NCBI RefSeq assembly: GCF_963662255.1
Contig: NW_026912161.1
Span: forward strand, 1-64,000
Length of the DNA: 64,000 nucleotides
Direction of reading: 5' to 3'
Source: Cinclus cinclus
Lineage: Eukaryota; Chordata; Aves; Passeriformes; Cinclidae
Shown here: positions 11,036-24,831 of the stretch, piece by piece
How the letters are laid out: every line of letters begins with the position of its first letter
Numbering within the stretch: the first letter of the stretch is position 1
Position numbers and translations under genes: made by a program
The notes under the pieces: model-generated
What the model saw: the letters and a program-made list of their open reading frames with translations, nothing else
Told to the model about the DNA's origin: nothing
Database searches by the model: none

Positions 11036-12415
11036 AACAGCTGCGCCTAACTTGCCCAAGCTGCGAGAGCATTCTCAGCCGAGTTCTGCTTTGACAGAGC
11101 TATTGCTGAACTTTTGCAGCCCCGGAGGCTGCTGAAACCAAGGCTGTGTTCTGCCTCTTCATTCTTGCCTTCCTGTGCTCCAGCGAGAAGTGAAGCTCTG
11201 GCACGGCATTCAGCTTTGCCGCCTCTCTGCACGGAAAGCACTAGACAGAACTAGTGTGCTTCGTGCATGCTCTCTCCTCGCTTTTATGGTCACTGCTCTG
11301 CTTTTTGCTTGGCAGCGTTCCAAGGGTCCACGGCATACCTCTTGCACAGCGAGAGGTGGCCGGCGAGGAATACTTGCTGGCTTAAGTCGTTCCATGCTCA
11401 AGGCATTCATCAGAGCAACACCATGGGGGAAAAGAGGGGGGAACATTGCAGGACAAATTTCTATGCTGGAACAGGATTGTCTGCGAGACAGCTCTCCGCA
11501 GCGCGAGTATTTGGCCAGGCTGAAATCAGCGCCACGGGAAGCCAATCTGACAAGCGGAGTGCAACGAGCGCGGCGATATGGGGCCACTTGGCAGGTGGCC
11601 GAAGAAAGACGGCTGCCCCGCGAATGGGGTGCCAGAAGGCAAGTTTCAGCAGGGCGTTGCGGGCGAGCTTAATGTGTAGCCGCAGTTGTTCTAGGCGAGA
11701 TTGTAGCCGAGAAGCTTTCCGTCTCCATTCACGAGACAAGAAAAGCAGAACGCAATGGTCTAGAGGGTTGAGAAGAAAAGTGCTCGTAGCGAGCTCGTTG
11801 CGGCAGAAGCGAAAGCCAGGAGCAGCGTGCTCGCTGCGAGAAGTAGACGGCGCTTCGCCTCCTTGGGAAGGAAATCGCGTCTGGGCACGAACGGCAGCCA
11901 GCGAAGCTTCAGAACCGCAGGCTGTTCTGCTCAGCGTACGAGCCTGAAGTGAGTGGCAAGGGCTAAGGGGACAGTTCCAAGGCATCTAGCTTTCCTGCTA
12001 GCAATGCCATTTCTACCCTGCTGTGGAAAACATTGTCCTTTGCCCTTCTGCTCCGAGAGGCAGAGAGCACCTCGGCAGACGCAGTGCAGAGGGAAAGGAC
12101 ACAGTATCCGAGGGAGCGTGGCGCCGCTTAGGCGGGCAAAGCAGAAAGGTGCCGCCCGGCACTGGCTTTGACTCCCTGAGCTTCCTTGCTAGGACAGCAG
12201 CCGCCGAAAGCTGGCAACTAGGCTGCCAGAGTGCAGAATGTCGGCGGTCTGGCACGCCTGCTTGCCGAAAGCCAGGATCAGCGAGACAGCGTGCTAGGCT
12301 CTGTTTCACAGCACCCTGGAGAACACGCCCTTGAAGAATGCCCTCTCTGCTCCGCAAAAGCTCTGCCACAGTGAAGGTGGAAGAAGCAGCCTGTGGCCAC
12401 GGGCAGAGCTGGTTC
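11036..12415 (+). repeat. Satellite monomer copy 9
   Basis: 1,380 bp, haplotype GGCC long. First copy of the stretch (copies 9-25) in which 881C always goes with the long junction and 881A with the short one. Confidence 0.97.
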
Positions 12416-13794
12416 AACAGCTGCGCCTAACTTGCCCAAGCTGCGAGAGCATTCTCAGCCGAGTTCTGCTTTGACAGAGCTATTGCTGAACTTTTGCAGC
12501 CCCGGAGGCTGCTGAAACCAAGGCTGTGTTCTGCCTCTTCATTCTTGCCTTCCTGTGCTCCAGCGAGAAGTGAAGCTCTGGCACGGCATTCAGCTTTGCC
12601 GCCTCTCTGCACGGAAAGCACTAGACAGAACTAGTGTGCTTCGTGCATGCTCTCTCCTCGCTTTTATGGTCACTGCTCTGCTTTTTGCTTGGCAGCGTTC
12701 CAAGGGTCCACGGCATACCTCTTGCACAGCGAGAGGTGGCCGGCGAGGAATACTTGCTGGCTTAAGTCGTTCCATGCTCAAGGCATTCATCAGAGCAACA
12801 CCATGGGGGAAAAGAGGGGGGAACATTGCAGGACAAATTTCTATGCTGGAACAGGATTGTCTGCGAGACAGCTCTCCGCAGCGCTAGTATTTGGCCAGGC
12901 TGAAATCAGCGCCACGGGAAGCCAATCTGACAAGCGGAGTGCAACGAGCGCGGCGATATGGGGCCACTTGGCAGGTGGCCGAAGAAAGACGGCTGCCCCG
13001 CGAATGGGGTGCCAGAAGGCAAGTTTCAGCAGGGCGTTGCGGGCGAGCTTAATGTGTAGCCGCAGTTGTTCTAGGCGAGATTGTAGCCGAGAAGCTTTCC
13101 GTCTCCATTCACGAGACAAGAAAAGCAGAACGCAATGGTCTAGAGGGTTGAGAAGAAAAGTGCTCGTAGCGAGCTCGTTGCGGCAGAAGCGAAAGCCAGG
13201 AGCAGCGTGCTCGCTGCGAGAAGTAGACGGCGCTTCGCCTCCTTGGGAAGGAAATCGCGTCTGGGCACGAACGGCAGCCAGCGAAGCTTCAGAACAGCAG
13301 GCTGTTCTGCTCAGCGTACGAGCCTGAAGTGAGTGGCAAGGGCTAAGGGGACAGTTCCAAGGCATCTAGCTTTCCTGCTAGCAATGCCATTTCTACCCTG
13401 CTGTGGAAAACATTGTCCTTTGCCCTTCTGCTCCGAGAGGCAGAGAGCACCTCGGCAGACGCAGTGCAGAGGGAAAGGACACAGTATCCGAGGGAGCGTG
13501 GCGCCGCTTAGGCGGGCAAAGCAGAAAGGTGCCGCCCGGCACTGGCTTTGACTCCCTGAGCTTCCTTGCTAGGACAGCAGCCGCCGAAAGCTGGCAACTA
13601 GGCTGCCAGAGTGCAGAATGTCGGCGGTCTGGCACGCCTGCTTGCCGAAAGCCAGGATCAGCGAGACAGCGTGCTAGGCTCTGTTTCACAGCACCCTGGA
13701 GAACACGCCCTTGAAGAATGCCCTCTCTGCTCCGCAAAAGCTCTGCCACAGTGAAGGTGGAAGAAGCAGCCTGTGGCCACGGGCAGAGCTGGTC
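12416..13794 (+). repeat. Satellite monomer copy 10
   Basis: 1,379 bp, haplotype GTAC short. The pair of copies 9 and 10 matches 16 and 17, and 23 and 24, hinting that the 7-copy period partly extends leftwards. Confidence 0.97.
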
Positions 13795-15174
13795 AACAGC
13801 TGCGCCTAACTTGCCCAAGCTGCGAGAGCATTCTCAGCCGAGTTCTGCTTTGACAGAGCTATTGCTGAACTTTTGCAGCCCCGGAGGCTGCTGAAACCAA
13901 GGCTGTGTTCTGCCTCTTCATTCTTGCCTTCCTGTGCTCCAGCGAGAAGTGAAGCTCTGGCACGGCATTCAGCTTTGCCGCCTCTCTGCACGGAAAGCAC
14001 TAGACAGAACTAGTGTGCTTCGTGCATGCTCTCTCCTCGCTTTTATGGTCACTGCTCTGCTTTTTGCTTGGCAGCGTTCCAAGGGTCCACGGCATACCTC
14101 TTGCACAGCGAGAGGTGGCCGGCGAGGAATACTTGCTGGCTTAAGTCGTTCCATGCTCAAGGCATTCATCAGAGCAACACCATGGGGGAAAAGAGGGGGG
14201 AACATTGCAGGACAAATTTCTATGCTGGAACAGGATTGTCTGCGAGACAGCTCTCCGCAGCGCTAGTATTTGGCCAGGCTGAAATCAGCGCCACGGGAAG
14301 CCAATCTGACAAGCGGAGTGCAACGAGCGCGGCGATATGGGGCCACTTGGCAGGTGGCCGAAGAAAGACGGCTGCCCCGCGAATGGGGTGCCAGAAGGCA
14401 AGTTTCAGCAGGGCGTTGCGGGCGAGCTTAATGTGTAGCCGCAGTTGTTCTAGGCGAGATTGTAGCCGAGAAGCTTTCCGTCTCCATTCACGAGACAAGA
14501 AAAGCAGAACGCAATGGTCTAGAGGGTTGAGAAGAAAAGTGCTCGTAGCGAGCTCGTTGCGGCAGAAGCGAAAGCCAGGAGCAGCGTGCTCGCTGCGAGA
14601 AGTAGACGGCGCTTCGCCTCCTTGGGAAGGAAATCGCGTCTGGGCACGAACGGCAGCCAGCGAAGCTTCAGAACCGCAGGCTGTTCTGCTCAGCGTACGA
14701 GCCTGAAGTGAGTGGCAAGGGCTAAGGGGACAGTTCCAAGGCATCTAGCTTTCCTGCTAGCAATGCCATTTCTACCCTGCTGTGGAAAACATTGTCCTTT
14801 GCCCTTCTGCTCCGAGAGGCAGAGAGCACCTCGGCAGACGCAGTGCAGAGGGAAAGGACACAGTATCCGAGGGAGCGTGGCGCCGCTTAGGCGGGCAAAG
14901 CAGAAAGGTGCCGCCCGGCACTGGCTTTGACTCCCTGAGCTTCCTTGCTAGGACAGCAGCCGCCGAAAGCTGGCAACTAGGCTGCCAGAGTGCAGAATGT
15001 CGGCGGTCTGGCACGCCTGCTTGCCGAAAGCCAGGATCAGCGAGACAGCGTGCTAGGCTCTGTTTCACAGCACCCTGGAGAACACGCCCTTGAAGAATGC
15101 CCTCTCTGCTCCGCAAAAGCTCTGCCACAGTGAAGGTGGAAGAAGCAGCCTGTGGCCACGGGCAGAGCTGGTTC
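13795..15174 (+). repeat. Satellite monomer copy 11
   Basis: 1,380 bp, haplotype GTCC long. It differs from copies 18 and 25 at unit 470 (14264, T instead of G) but matches them afterwards, which sets the left limit of the 9.66-kb periodicity. Confidence 0.97.
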
Positions 15175-16553
15175 AACAGCTGCGCCTAACTTGCCCAAGC
15201 TGCGAGAGCATTCTCAGCCGAGTTCTGCTTTGACAGAGCTATTGCTGAACTTTTGCAGCCCCGGAGGCTGCTGAAACCAAGGCTGTGTTCTGCCTCTTCA
15301 TTCTTGCCTTCCTGTGCTCCAGCGAGAAGTGAAGCTCTGGCACGGCATTCAGCTTTGCCGCCTCTCTGCACGGAAAGCACTAGACAGAACTAGTGTGCTT
15401 CGTGCATGCTCTCTCCTCGCTTTTATGGTCACTGCTCTGCTTTTTGCTTGGCAGCGTTCCAAGGGTCCACGGCATACCTCTTGCACAGCGAGAGGTGGCC
15501 GGCGAGGAATACTTGCTGGCTTAAGTCGTTCCATGCTCAAGGCATTCATCAGAGCAACACCATGGGGGAAAAGAGGGGGGAACATTGCAGGACAAATTTC
15601 TATGCTGGAACAGGATTGTCTGCGAGACAGCTCTCCGCAGCGCTAGTATTTGGCCAGGCTGAAATCAGCGCCACGGGAAGCCAATCTGACAAGCGGAGTG
15701 CAACGAGCGCGGCGATATGGGGCCACTTGGCAGGTGGCCGAAGAAAGACGGCTGCCCCGCGAATGGGGTGCCAGAAGGCAAGTTTCAGCAGGGCGTTGCG
15801 GGCGAGCTTAATGTGTAGCCGCAGTTGTTCTAGGCGAGATTGTAGCCGAGAAGCTTTCCGTCTCCATTCACGAGACAAGAAAAGCAGAACGCAATGGTCT
15901 AGAGGGTTGAGAAGAAAAGTGCTCGTAGCGAGCTCGTTGCGGCAGAAGCGAAAGCCAGGAGCAGCGTGCTCGCTGCGAGAAGTAGACGGCGCTTCGCCTC
16001 CTTGGGAAGGAAATCGCGTCTGGGCACGAACGGCAGCCAGCGAAGCTTCAGAACAGCAGGCTGTTCTGCTCAGCGTACGAGCCTGAAGTGAGTGGCAAGG
16101 GCTAAGGGGACAGTTCCAAGGCATCTAGCTTTCCTGCTAGCAATGCCATTTCTACCCTGCTGTGGAAAACATTGTCCTTTGCCCTTCTGCTCCGAGAGGC
16201 AGAGAGCACCTCGGCAGACGCAGTGCAGAGGGAAAGGACACAGTATCCGAGGGAGCGTGGCGCCGCTTAGGCGGGCAAAGCAGAAAGGTGCCGCCCGGCA
16301 CTGGCTTTGACTCCCTGAGCTTCCTTGCTAGGACAGCAGCTGCCGAAAGCTGGCAACTAGGCTGCCAGAGTGCAGAATGTCGGCGGTCTGGCACGCCTGC
16401 TTGCCGAAAGCCAGGATCAGCGAGACAGCGTGCTAGGCTCTGTTTCACAGCACCCTGGAGAACACGCCCTTGAAGAATGCCCTCTCTGCTCCGCAAAAGC
16501 TCTGCCACAGTGAAGGTGGAAGAAGCAGCCTGTGGCCACGGGCAGAGCTGGTC
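15175..16553 (+). repeat. Satellite monomer copy 12
   Basis: 1,379 bp, haplotype GTAT short. The 1167T allele is at 16341. First monomer of the 7-mer block as phased here; partner is copy 19. Confidence 0.97.
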
Positions 16554-17932
16554 AACAGCTGCGCCTAACTTGCCCAAGCTGCGAGAGCATTCTCAGCCGA
16601 GTTCTGCTTTGACAGAGCTATTGCTGAACTTTTGCAGCCCCGGAGGCTGCTGAAACCAAGGCTGTGTTCTGCCTCTTCATTCTTGCCTTCCTGTGCTCCA
16701 GCGAGAAGTGAAGCTCTGGCACGGCATTCAGCTTTGCCGCCTCTCTGCACGGAAAGCACTAGACAGAACTAGTGTGCTTCGTGCATGCTCTCTCCTCGCT
16801 TTTATGGTCACTGCTCTGCTTTTTGCTTGGCAGCGTTCCAAGGGTCCACGGCATACCTCTTGCACAGCGAGAGGTGGCCGGCGAGGAATACTTGCTGGCT
16901 TAAGTCGTTCCATGCTCAAGGCATTCATCAGAGCAACACCATGGGGGAAAAGAGGGGGGAACATTGCAGGACAAATTTCTATGCTGGAACAGGATTGTCT
17001 GCGAGACAGCTCTCCGCAGCGCTAGTATTTGGCCAGGCTGAAATCAGCGCCACGGGAAGCCAATCTGACAAGCGGAGTGCAACGAGCGCGGCGATATGGG
17101 GCCACTTGGCAGGTGGCCGAAGAAAGACGGCTGCCCCGCGAATGGGGTGCCAGAAGGCAAGTTTCAGCAGGGCGTTGCGGGCGAGCTTAATGTGTAGCCG
17201 CAGTTGTTCTAGGCGAGATTGTAGCCGAGAAGCTTTCCGTCTCCATTCACGAGACAAGAAAAGCAGAACGCAATGGTCTAGAGGGTTGAGAAGAAAAGTG
17301 CTCGTAGCGAGCTCGTTGCGGCAGAAGCGAAAGCCAGGAGCAGCGTGCTCGCTGCGAGAAGTAGACGGCGCTTCGCCTCCTTGGGAAGGAAATCGCGTCT
17401 GGGCACGAACGGCAGCCAGCGAAGCTTCAGAACAGCAGGCTGTTCTGCTCAGCGTACGAGCCTGAAGTGAGTGGCAAGGGCTAAGGGGACAGTTCCAAGG
17501 CATCTAGCTTTCCTGCTAGCAATGCCATTTCTACCCTGCTGTGGAAAACATTGTCCTTTGCCCTTCTGCTCCGAGAGGCAGAGAGCACCTCGGCAGACGC
17601 AGTGCAGAGGGAAAGGACACAGTATCCGAGGGAGCGTGGCGCCGCTTAGGCGGGCAAAGCAGAAAGGTGCCGCCCGGCACTGGCTTTGACTCCCTGAGCT
17701 TCCTTGCTAGGACAGCAGCCGCCGAAAGCTGGCAACTAGGCTGCCAGAGTGCAGAATGTCGGCGGTCTGGCACGCCTGCTTGCCGAAAGCCAGGATCAGC
17801 GAGACAGCGTGCTAGGCTCTGTTTCACAGCACCCTGGAGAACACGCCCTTGAAGAATGCCCTCTCTGCTCCGCAAAAGCTCTGCCACAGTGAAGGTGGAA
17901 GAAGCAGCCTGTGGCCACGGGCAGAGCTGGTC
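16554..17932 (+). repeat. Satellite monomer copy 13
   Basis: 1,379 bp, haplotype GTAC short. Partner is copy 20. Confidence 0.97.
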
Positions 17933-19312
17933 AACAGCTGCGCCTAACTTGCCCAAGCTGCGAGAGCATTCTCAGCCGAGTTCTGCTTTGACAGAGCTAT
18001 TGCTGAACTTTTGCAGCCCCGGAGGCTGCTGAAACCAAGGCTGTGTTCTGCCTCTTCATTCTTGCCTTCCTGTGCTCCAGCGAGAAGTGAAGCTCTGGCA
18101 CGGCATTCAGCTTTGCCGCCTCTCTGCACGGAAAGCACTAGACAGAACTAGTGTGCTTCGTGCATGCTCTCTCCTCGCTTTTATGGTCACTGCTCTGCTT
18201 TTTGCTTGGCAGCGTTCCAAGGGTCCACGGCATACCTCTTGCACAGCGAGAGGTGGCCGGCGAGGAATACTTGCTGGCTTAAGTCGTTCCATGCTCAAGG
18301 CATTCATCAGAGCAACACCATGGGGGAAAAGAGGGGGGAACATTGCAGGACAAATTTCTATGCTGGAACAGGATTGTCTGCGAGACAGCTCTCCGCAGCG
18401 CTAGTATTTGGCCAGGCTGAAATCAGCGCCACGGGAAGCCAATCTGACAAGCGGAGTGCAACGAGCGCGGCGATATGGGGCCACTTGGCAGGTGGCCGAA
18501 GAAAGACGGCTGCCCCGCGAATGGGGTGCCAGAAGGCAAGTTTCAGCAGGGCGTTGCGGGCGAGCTTAATGTGTAGCCGCAGTTGTTCTAGGCGAGATTG
18601 TAGCCGAGAAGCTTTCCGTCTCCATTCACGAGACAAGAAAAGCAGAACGCAATGGTCTAGAGGGTTGAGAAGAAAAGTGCTCGTAGCGAGCTCGTTGCGG
18701 CAGAAGCGAAAGCCAGGAGCAGCGTGCTCGCTGCGAGAAGTAGACGGCGCTTCGCCTCCTTGGGAAGGAAATCGCGTCTGGGCACGAACGGCAGCCAGCG
18801 AAGCTTCAGAACCGCAGGCTCTTCTGCTCAGCGTACGAGCCTGAAGTGAGTGGCAAGGGCTAAGGGGACAGTTCCAAGGCATCTAGCTTTCCTGCTAGCA
18901 ATGCCATTTCTACCCTGCTGTGGAAAACATTGTCCTTTGCCCTTCTGCTCCGAGAGGCAGAGAGCACCTCGGCAGACGCAGTGCAGAGGGAAAGGACACA
19001 GTATCCGAGGGAGCGTGGCGCCGCTTAGGCGGGCAAAGCAGAAAGGTGCCGCCCGGCACTGGCTTTGACTCCCTGAGCTTCCTTGCTAGGACAGCAGCCG
19101 CCGAAAGCTGGCAACTAGGCTGCCAGAGTGCAGAATGTCGGCGGTCTGGCACGCCTGCTTGCCGAAAGCCAGGATCAGCGAGACAGCGTGCTAGGCTCTG
19201 TTTCACAGCACCCTGGAGAACACGCCCTTGAAGAATGCCCTCTCTGCTCCGCAAAAGCTCTGCCACAGTGAAGGTGGAAGAAGCAGCCTGTGGCCACGGG
19301 CAGAGCTGGTTC
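17933..19312 (+). repeat. Satellite monomer copy 14
   Basis: 1,380 bp, haplotype GTCC long with 889C at 18821. Only copy 21 shares 889C. Together with 881C it removes two pairs from the inverted repeat at unit 875-894. Confidence 0.97.
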
Positions 19313-20691
19313 AACAGCTGCGCCTAACTTGCCCAAGCTGCGAGAGCATTCTCAGCCGAGTTCTGCTTTGACAGAGCTATTGCTGAACTTTTGCAGCCCC
19401 GGAGGCTGCTGAAACCAAGGCTGTGTTCTGCCTCTTCATTCTTGCCTTCCTGTGCTCCAGCGAGAAGCGAAGCTCTGGCACGGCATTCAGCTTTGCCGCC
19501 TCTCTGCACGGAAAGCACTAGACAGAACTAGTGTGCTTCGTGCATGCTCTCTCCTCGCTTTTATGGTCACTGCTCTGCTTTTTGCTTGGCAGCGTTCCAA
19601 GGGTCCACGGCATACCTCTTGCACAGCGAGAGGTGGCCGGCGAGGAATACTTGCTGGCTTAAGTCGTTCCATGCTCAAGGCATTCATCAGAGCAACACCA
19701 TGGGGGAAAAGAGGGGGGAACATTGCAGGACAAATTTCTATGCTGGAACAGGATTGTCTGCGAGACAGCTCTCCGCAGCGCTAGTATTTGGCCAGGCTGA
19801 AATCAGCGCCACGGGAAGCCAATCTGACAAGCGGAGTGCAACGAGCGCGGCGATATGGGGCCACTTGGCAGGTGGCCGAAGAAAGACGGCTGCCCCGCGA
19901 ATGGGGTGCCAGAAGGCAAGTTTCAGCAGGGCGTTGCGGGCGAGCTTAATGTGTAGCCGCAGTTGTTCTAGGCGAGATTGTAGCCGAGAAGCTTTCCGTC
20001 TCCATTCACGAGACAAGAAAAGCAGAACGCAATGGTCTAGAGGGTTGAGAAGAAAAGTGCTCGTAGCGAGCTCGTTGCGGCAGAAGCGAAAGCCAGGAGC
20101 AGCGTGCTCGCTGCGAGAAGTAGACGGCGCTTCGCCTCCTTGGGAAGGAAATCGCGTCTGGGCACGAACGGCAGCCAGCGAAGCTTCAGAACAGCAGGCT
20201 GTTCTGCTCAGCGTACGAGCCTGAAGTGAGTGGCAAGGGCTAAGGGGACAGTTCCAAGGCATCTAGCTTTCCTGCTAGCAATGCCATTTCTACCCTGCTG
20301 TGGAAAACATTGTCCTTTGCCCTTCTGCTCCGAGAGGCAGAGAGCACCTCGGCAGACGCAGTGCAGAGGGAAAGGACACAGTATCCGAGGGAGCGTGGCG
20401 CCGCTTAGGCGGGCAAAGCAGAAAGGTGCCGCCCGGCACTGGCTTTGACTCCCTGAGCTTCCTTGCTAGGACAGCAGCCGCCGAAAGCTGGCAACTAGGC
20501 TGCCAGAGTGCAGAATGTCGGCGGTCTGGCACGCCTGCTTGCCGAAAGCCAGGATCAGCGAGACAGCGTGCTAGGCTCTGTTTCACAGCACCCTGGAGAA
20601 CACGCCCTTGAAGAATGCCCTCTCTGCTCCGCAAAAGCTCTGCCACAGTGAAGGTGGAAGAAGCAGCCTGTGGCCACGGGCAGAGCTGGTC
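19313..20691 (+). repeat. Satellite monomer copy 15
   Basis: 1,379 bp, haplotype GTAC short with 156C at 19468, a change that creates a CpG. Only copy 22 shares it. Confidence 0.97.
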
Positions 20692-22071
20692 AACAGCTGC
20701 GCCTAACTTGCCCAAGCTGCGAGAGCATTCTCAGCCGAGTTCTGCTTTGACAGAGCTATTGCTGAACTTTTGCAGCCCCGGAGGCTGCTGAAACCAAGGC
20801 TGTGTTCTGCCTCTTCATTCTTGCCTTCCTGTGCTCCAGCGAGAAGTGAAGCTCTGGCACGGCATTCAGCTTTGCCGCCTCTCTGCACGGAAAGCACTAG
20901 ACAGAACTAGTGTGCTTCGTGCATGCTCTCTCCTCGCTTTTATGGTCACTGCTCTGCTTTTTGCTTGGCAGCGTTCCAAGGGTCCACGGCATACCTCTTG
21001 CACAGCGAGAGGTGGCCGGCGAGGAATACTTGCTGGCTTAAGTCGTTCCATGCTCAAGGCATTCATCAGAGCAACACCATGGGGGAAAAGAGGGGGGAAC
21101 ATTGCAGGACAAATTTCTATGCTGGAACAGGATTGTCTGCGAGACAGCTCTCCGCAGCGCGAGTATTTGGCCAGGCTGAAATCAGCGCCACGGGAAGCCA
21201 ATCTGACAAGCGGAGTGCAACGAGCGCGGCGATATGGGGCCACTTGGCAGGTGGCCGAAGAAAGACGGCTGCCCCGCGAATGGGGTGCCAGAAGGCAAGT
21301 TTCAGCAGGGCGTTCCGGGCGAGCTTAATGTGTAGCCGCAGTTGTTCTAGGCGAGATTGTAGCCGAGAAGCTTTCCGTCTCCATTCACGAGACAAGAAAA
21401 GCAGAACGCAATGGTCTAGAGGGTTGAGAAGAAAAGTGCTCGTAGCGAGCTCGTTGCGGCAGAAGCGAAAGCCAGGAGCAGCGTGCTCGCTGCGAGAAGT
21501 AGACGGCGCTTCGCCTCCTTGGGAAGGAAATCGCGTCTGGGCACGAACGGCAGCCAGCGAAGCTTCAGAACCGCAGGCTGTTCTGCTCAGCGTACGAGCC
21601 TGAAGTGAGTGGCAAGGGCTAAGGGGACAGTTCCAAGGCATCTAGCTTTCCTGCTAGCAATGCCATTTCTACCCTGCTGTGGAAAACATTGTCCTTTGCC
21701 CTTCTGCTCCGAGAGGCAGAGAGCACCTCGGCAGACGCAGTGCAGAGGGAAAGGACACAGTATCCGAGGGAGCGTGGCGCCGCTTAGGCGGGCAAAGCAG
21801 AAAGGTGCCGCCCGGCACTGGCTTTGACTCCCTGAGCTTCCTTGCTAGGACAGCAGCCGCCGAAAGCTGGCAACTAGGCTGCCAGAGTGCAGAATGTCGG
21901 CGGTCTGGCACGCCTGCTTGCCGAAAGCCAGGATCAGCGAGACAGCGTGCTAGGCTCTGTTTCACAGCACCCTGGAGAACACGCCCTTGAAGAATGCCCT
22001 CTCTGCTCCGCAAAAGCTCTGCCACAGTGAAGGTGGAAGAAGCAGCCTGTGGCCACGGGCAGAGCTGGTTC
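20692..22071 (+). repeat. Satellite monomer copy 16
   Basis: 1,380 bp, haplotype GGCC long. Private G>C at 21315 (unit 624), absent from its block partner copy 23, so it arose or was erased after the 7-mer duplication. Confidence 0.97.
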
Positions 22072-23450
22072 AACAGCTGCGCCTAACTTGCCCAAGCTGC
22101 GAGAGCATTCTCAGCCGAGTTCTGCTTTGACAGAGCTATTGCTGAACTTTTGCAGCCCCGGAGGCTGCTGAAACCAAGGCTGTGTTCTGCCTCTTCATTC
22201 TTGCCTTCCTGTGCTCCAGCGAGAAGTGAAGCTCTGGCACGGCATTCAGCTTTGCCGCCTCTCTGCACGGAAAGCACTAGACAGAACTAGTGTGCTTCGT
22301 GCATGCTCTCTCCTCGCTTTTATGGTCACTGCTCTGCTTTTTGCTTGGCAGCGTTCCAAGGGTCCACGGCATACCTCTTGCACAGCGAGAGGTGGCCGGC
22401 GAGGAATACTTGCTGGCTTAAGTCGTTCCATGCTCAAGGCATTCATCAGAGCAACACCATGGGGGAAAAGAGGGGGGAACATTGCAGGACAAATTTCTAT
22501 GCTGGAACAGGATTGTCTGCGAGACAGCTCTCCGCAGCGCTAGTATTTGGCCAGGCTGAAATCAGCGCCACGGGAAGCCAATCTGACAAGCGGAGTGCAA
22601 CGAGCGCGGCGATATGGGGCCACTTGGCAGGTGGCCGAAGAAAGACGGCTGCCCCGCGAATGGGGTGCCAGAAGGCAAGTTTCAGCAGGGCGTTGCGGGC
22701 GAGCTTAATGTGTAGCCGCAGTTGTTCTAGGCGAGATTGTAGCCGAGAAGCTTTCCGTCTCCATTCACGAGACAAGAAAAGCAGAACGCAATGGTCTAGA
22801 GGGTTGAGAAGAAAAGTGCTCGTAGCGAGCTCGTTGCGGCAGAAGCGAAAGCCAGGAGCAGCGTGCTCGCTGCGAGAAGTAGACGGCGCTTCGCCTCCTT
22901 GGGAAGGAAATCGCGTCTGGGCACGAACGGCAGCCAGCGAAGCTTCAGAACAGCAGGCTGTTCTGCTCAGCGTACGAGCCTGAAGTGAGTGGCAAGGGCT
23001 AAGGGGACAGTTCCAAGGCATCTAGCTTTCCTGCTAGCAATGCCATTTCTACCCTGCTGTGGAAAACATTGTCCTTTGCCCTTCTGCTCCGAGAGGCAGA
23101 GAGCACCTCGGCAGACGCAGTGCAGAGGGAAAGGACACAGTATCCGAGGGAGCGTGGCGCCGCTTAGGCGGGCAAAGCAGAAAGGTGCCGCCCGGCACTG
23201 GCTTTGACTCCCTGAGCTTCCTTGCTAGGACAGCAGCCGCCGAAAGCTGGCAACTAGGCTGCCAGAGTGCAGAATGTCGGCGGTCTGGCACGCCTGCTTG
23301 CCGAAAGCCAGGATCAGCGAGACAGCGTGCTAGGCTCTGTTTCACAGCACCCTGGAGAACACGCCCTTGAAGAATGCCCTCTCTGCTCCGCAAAAGCTCT
23401 GCCACAGTGAAGGTGGAAGAAGCAGCCTGTGGCCACGGGCAGAGCTGGTC
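22072..23450 (+). repeat. Satellite monomer copy 17
   Basis: 1,379 bp, haplotype GTAC short. Partner is copy 24. Confidence 0.97.
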
Positions 23451-24831
23451 AACAGCTGCGCCTAACTTGCCCAAGCTGCGAGAGCATTCTCAGCCGAGTT
23501 CTGCTTTGACAGAGCTATTGCTGAACTTTTGCAGCCCCGGAGGCTGCTGAAACCAAGGCTGTGTTCTGCCTCTTCATTCTTGCCTTCCTGTGCTCCAGCG
23601 AGAAGTGAAGCTCTGGCACGGCATTCAGCTTTGCCGCCTCTCTGCACGGAAAGCACTAGACAGAACTAGTGTGCTTCGTGCATGCTCTCTCCTCGCTTTT
23701 ATGGTCACTGCTCTGCTTTTTGCTTGGCAGCGTTCCAAGGGTCCACGGCATACCTCTTGCACAGCGAGAGGTGGCCGGCGAGGAATACTTGCTGGCTTAA
23801 GTCGTTCCATGCTCAAGGCATTCATCAGAGCAACACCATGGGGGAAAAGAGGGGGGAACATTGCAGGACAAATTTCTATGCTGGAACAGGATTGTCTGCG
23901 AGACAGCTCTCCGCAGCGCGAGTATTTGGCCAGGCTGAAATCAGCGCCACGGGAAGCCAATCTGACAAGCGGAGTGCAACGAGCGCGGCGATAATGGGGC
24001 CACTTGGCAGGTGGCCGAAGAAAGACGGCTGCCCCGCGAATGGGGTGCCAGAAGGCAAGTTTCAGCAGGGCGTTGCGGGCGAGCTTAATGTGTAGCCGCA
24101 GTTGTTCTAGGCGAGATTGTAGCCGAGAAGCTTTCCGTCTCCATTCACGAGACAAGAAAAGCAGAACGCAATGGTCTAGAGGGTTGAGAAGAAAAGTGCT
24201 CGTAGCGAGCTCGTTGCGGCAGAAGCGAAAGCCAGGAGCAGCGTGCTCGCTGCGAGAAGTAGACGGCGCTTCGCCTCCTTGGGAAGGAAATCGCGTCTGG
24301 GCACGAACGGCAGCCAGCGAAGCTTCAGAACCGCAGGCTGTTCTGCTCAGCGTACGAGCCTGAAGTGAGTGGCAAGGGCTAAGGGGACAGTTCCAAGGCA
24401 TCTAGCTTTCCTGCTAGCAATGCCATTTCTACCCTGCTGTGGAAAACATTGTCCTTTGCCCTTCTGCTCCGAGAGGCAGAGAGCACCTCGGCAGACGCAG
24501 TGCAGAGGGAAAGGACACAGTATCCGAGGGAGCGTGGCGCCGCTTAGGCGGGCAAAGCAGAAAGGTGCCGCCCGGCACTGGCTTTGACTCCCTGAGCTTC
24601 CTTGCTAGGACAGCAGCCGCCGAAAGCTGGCAACTAGGCTGCCAGAGTGCAGAATGTCGGCGGTCTGGCACGCCTGCTTGCCGAAAGCCAGGATCAGCGA
24701 GACAGCGTGCTAGGCTCTGTTTCACAGCACCCTGGAGAACACGCCCTTGAAGAATGCCCTCTCTGCTCCGCAAAAGCTCTGCCACAGTGAAGGTGGAAGA
24801 AGCAGCCTGTGGCCACGGGCAGAGCTGGTTC
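23451..24831 (+). repeat. Satellite monomer copy 18, one-base insertion
   Basis: 1,381 bp, haplotype GGCC long. A private extra A near 23994 (unit 544) is absent from partner copy 25. It breaks the forward open frame and joins two reverse-strand frames into a 258-codon one, which I regard as incidental. Confidence 0.97.

Larger units (their letters stand above)
15175..24831 (+). repeat. Higher-order repeat, 7-mer block, first copy (copies 12-18)
   Basis: Seven consecutive monomers form an ordered series: GTAT short; GTAC short; GTCC long with 889C; GTAC short with 156C; GGCC long; GTAC short; GGCC long. The same order recurs in copies 19-25. Two changes seen here are absent from the second copy: G>C at 21315 (unit 624) and an extra A near 23994. 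The rare marks 889C (18821) and 156C (19468) occur nowhere outside the two blocks, so they tie the blocks together by descent. Confidence 0.93.

Noticed and set aside
23625..24401. 258-codon reverse-strand frame in copy 18
   Set aside because: It exists only because one extra A near 23994 joins two frames that are separate in other copies.
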